This document shows positions 5,580-5,643 of a DNA stretch of 5,643 bases, one piece after another. The notes below the pieces were generated by a model, which was given only the letters and a program-made list of their open reading frames with translations, did not search any database and had not been told where the DNA came from. The number at the start of each line of letters is the position of its first letter. The stretch's first letter is position 1. Origin of the DNA: JBGOUJ01 sp041477005 (GTDB lineage Bacteria > Acidobacteriota > Terriglobia > Bryobacterales > JACQDG01). The stretch is taken from NCBI GenBank assembly GCA_041477005.1, contig JBGOUJ010000522.1, positions 1 through 5,643 of the forward strand. Reading direction: 5' to 3'. The translations under genes were made by a program, and so were the position numbers.

Positions 5580-5643
5580 CTAGTCAGGCCGCGGTCGCTC
5601 GAAGCCCAGCTTGCGGGCCGTCGCCTGCAGCGACTCGTTGTTA
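5580..5643 (-). CDS. C-terminal end of a leftward gene cut by the right edge
   Basis: On the minus strand an open frame enters from the right edge and ends at TAG (5582-5580), giving the 20 residues NNESLQATARKLGFERPRPD. The asparagine followed by a helix ending in ARKLGFE resembles the end of GNAT-family acetyltransferase domains, where an N-x(n)-A-x-x-LGF element closes the fold. Only a handful of residues follow LGF here, and such short sequence cannot settle a family. The frame is plausible because it is uninterrupted and has typical codon choice for the window. It converges with dedA. Confidence 0.55.
   Translation of the reverse strand, partial: NNESLQATARKLGFERPRPD

Overview
The window is high-GC bacterial DNA, densely packed with genes. 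It reads as an ordinary chromosomal stretch: there is no transposase, integrase, phage gene, CRISPR array, tRNA or rRNA. Nothing here fixes the taxon. The GC-rich codon use and the look of the left-edge membrane protein would suit a soil bacterium such as an Acidobacteriota member, but that is an impression and no marker gene was available to test it.

Layout. A leftward cluster fills positions 1 to about 4600. In transcription order it runs thiE (thiamine-phosphate synthase), a LAT-type APC amino-acid permease whose start lies inside the end of thiE, a CAT-type APC amino-acid permease, and a membrane protein whose N-terminal 330 residues are visible before the left edge. The gaps are a 25-bp overlap, 66 bp and 42 bp, so one transcript is plausible. 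To the right, a DedA-family membrane protein is transcribed divergently from thiE. It converges on a leftward gene of which only the last 20 codons are in the window (5580 to the right edge).

How the genes may work together. ThiE joins the pyrimidine and thiazole halves of thiamine. The two permeases resemble amino-acid transporters, and the overlap with thiE implies co-translation rather than a proven shared pathway. The left-edge protein has three membrane segments and a large predicted extracytoplasmic region, as in sensor proteins. DedA belongs to the lipid-carrier (undecaprenyl phosphate) flippase family and probably has no direct link to thiamine.

The most interesting signals are small and non-coding. 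The gap between the permeases holds a palindrome-rich insert bounded by a perfect 7-bp direct repeat, which looks like a small inserted element. Two perfect hairpins stand back to back in the 42-bp gap before the left-edge gene. A 9-bp inverted repeat lies in the thiE/dedA divergent region, where the ATGs of the two genes also share one CATG. I did not find an obvious new multi-gene system.
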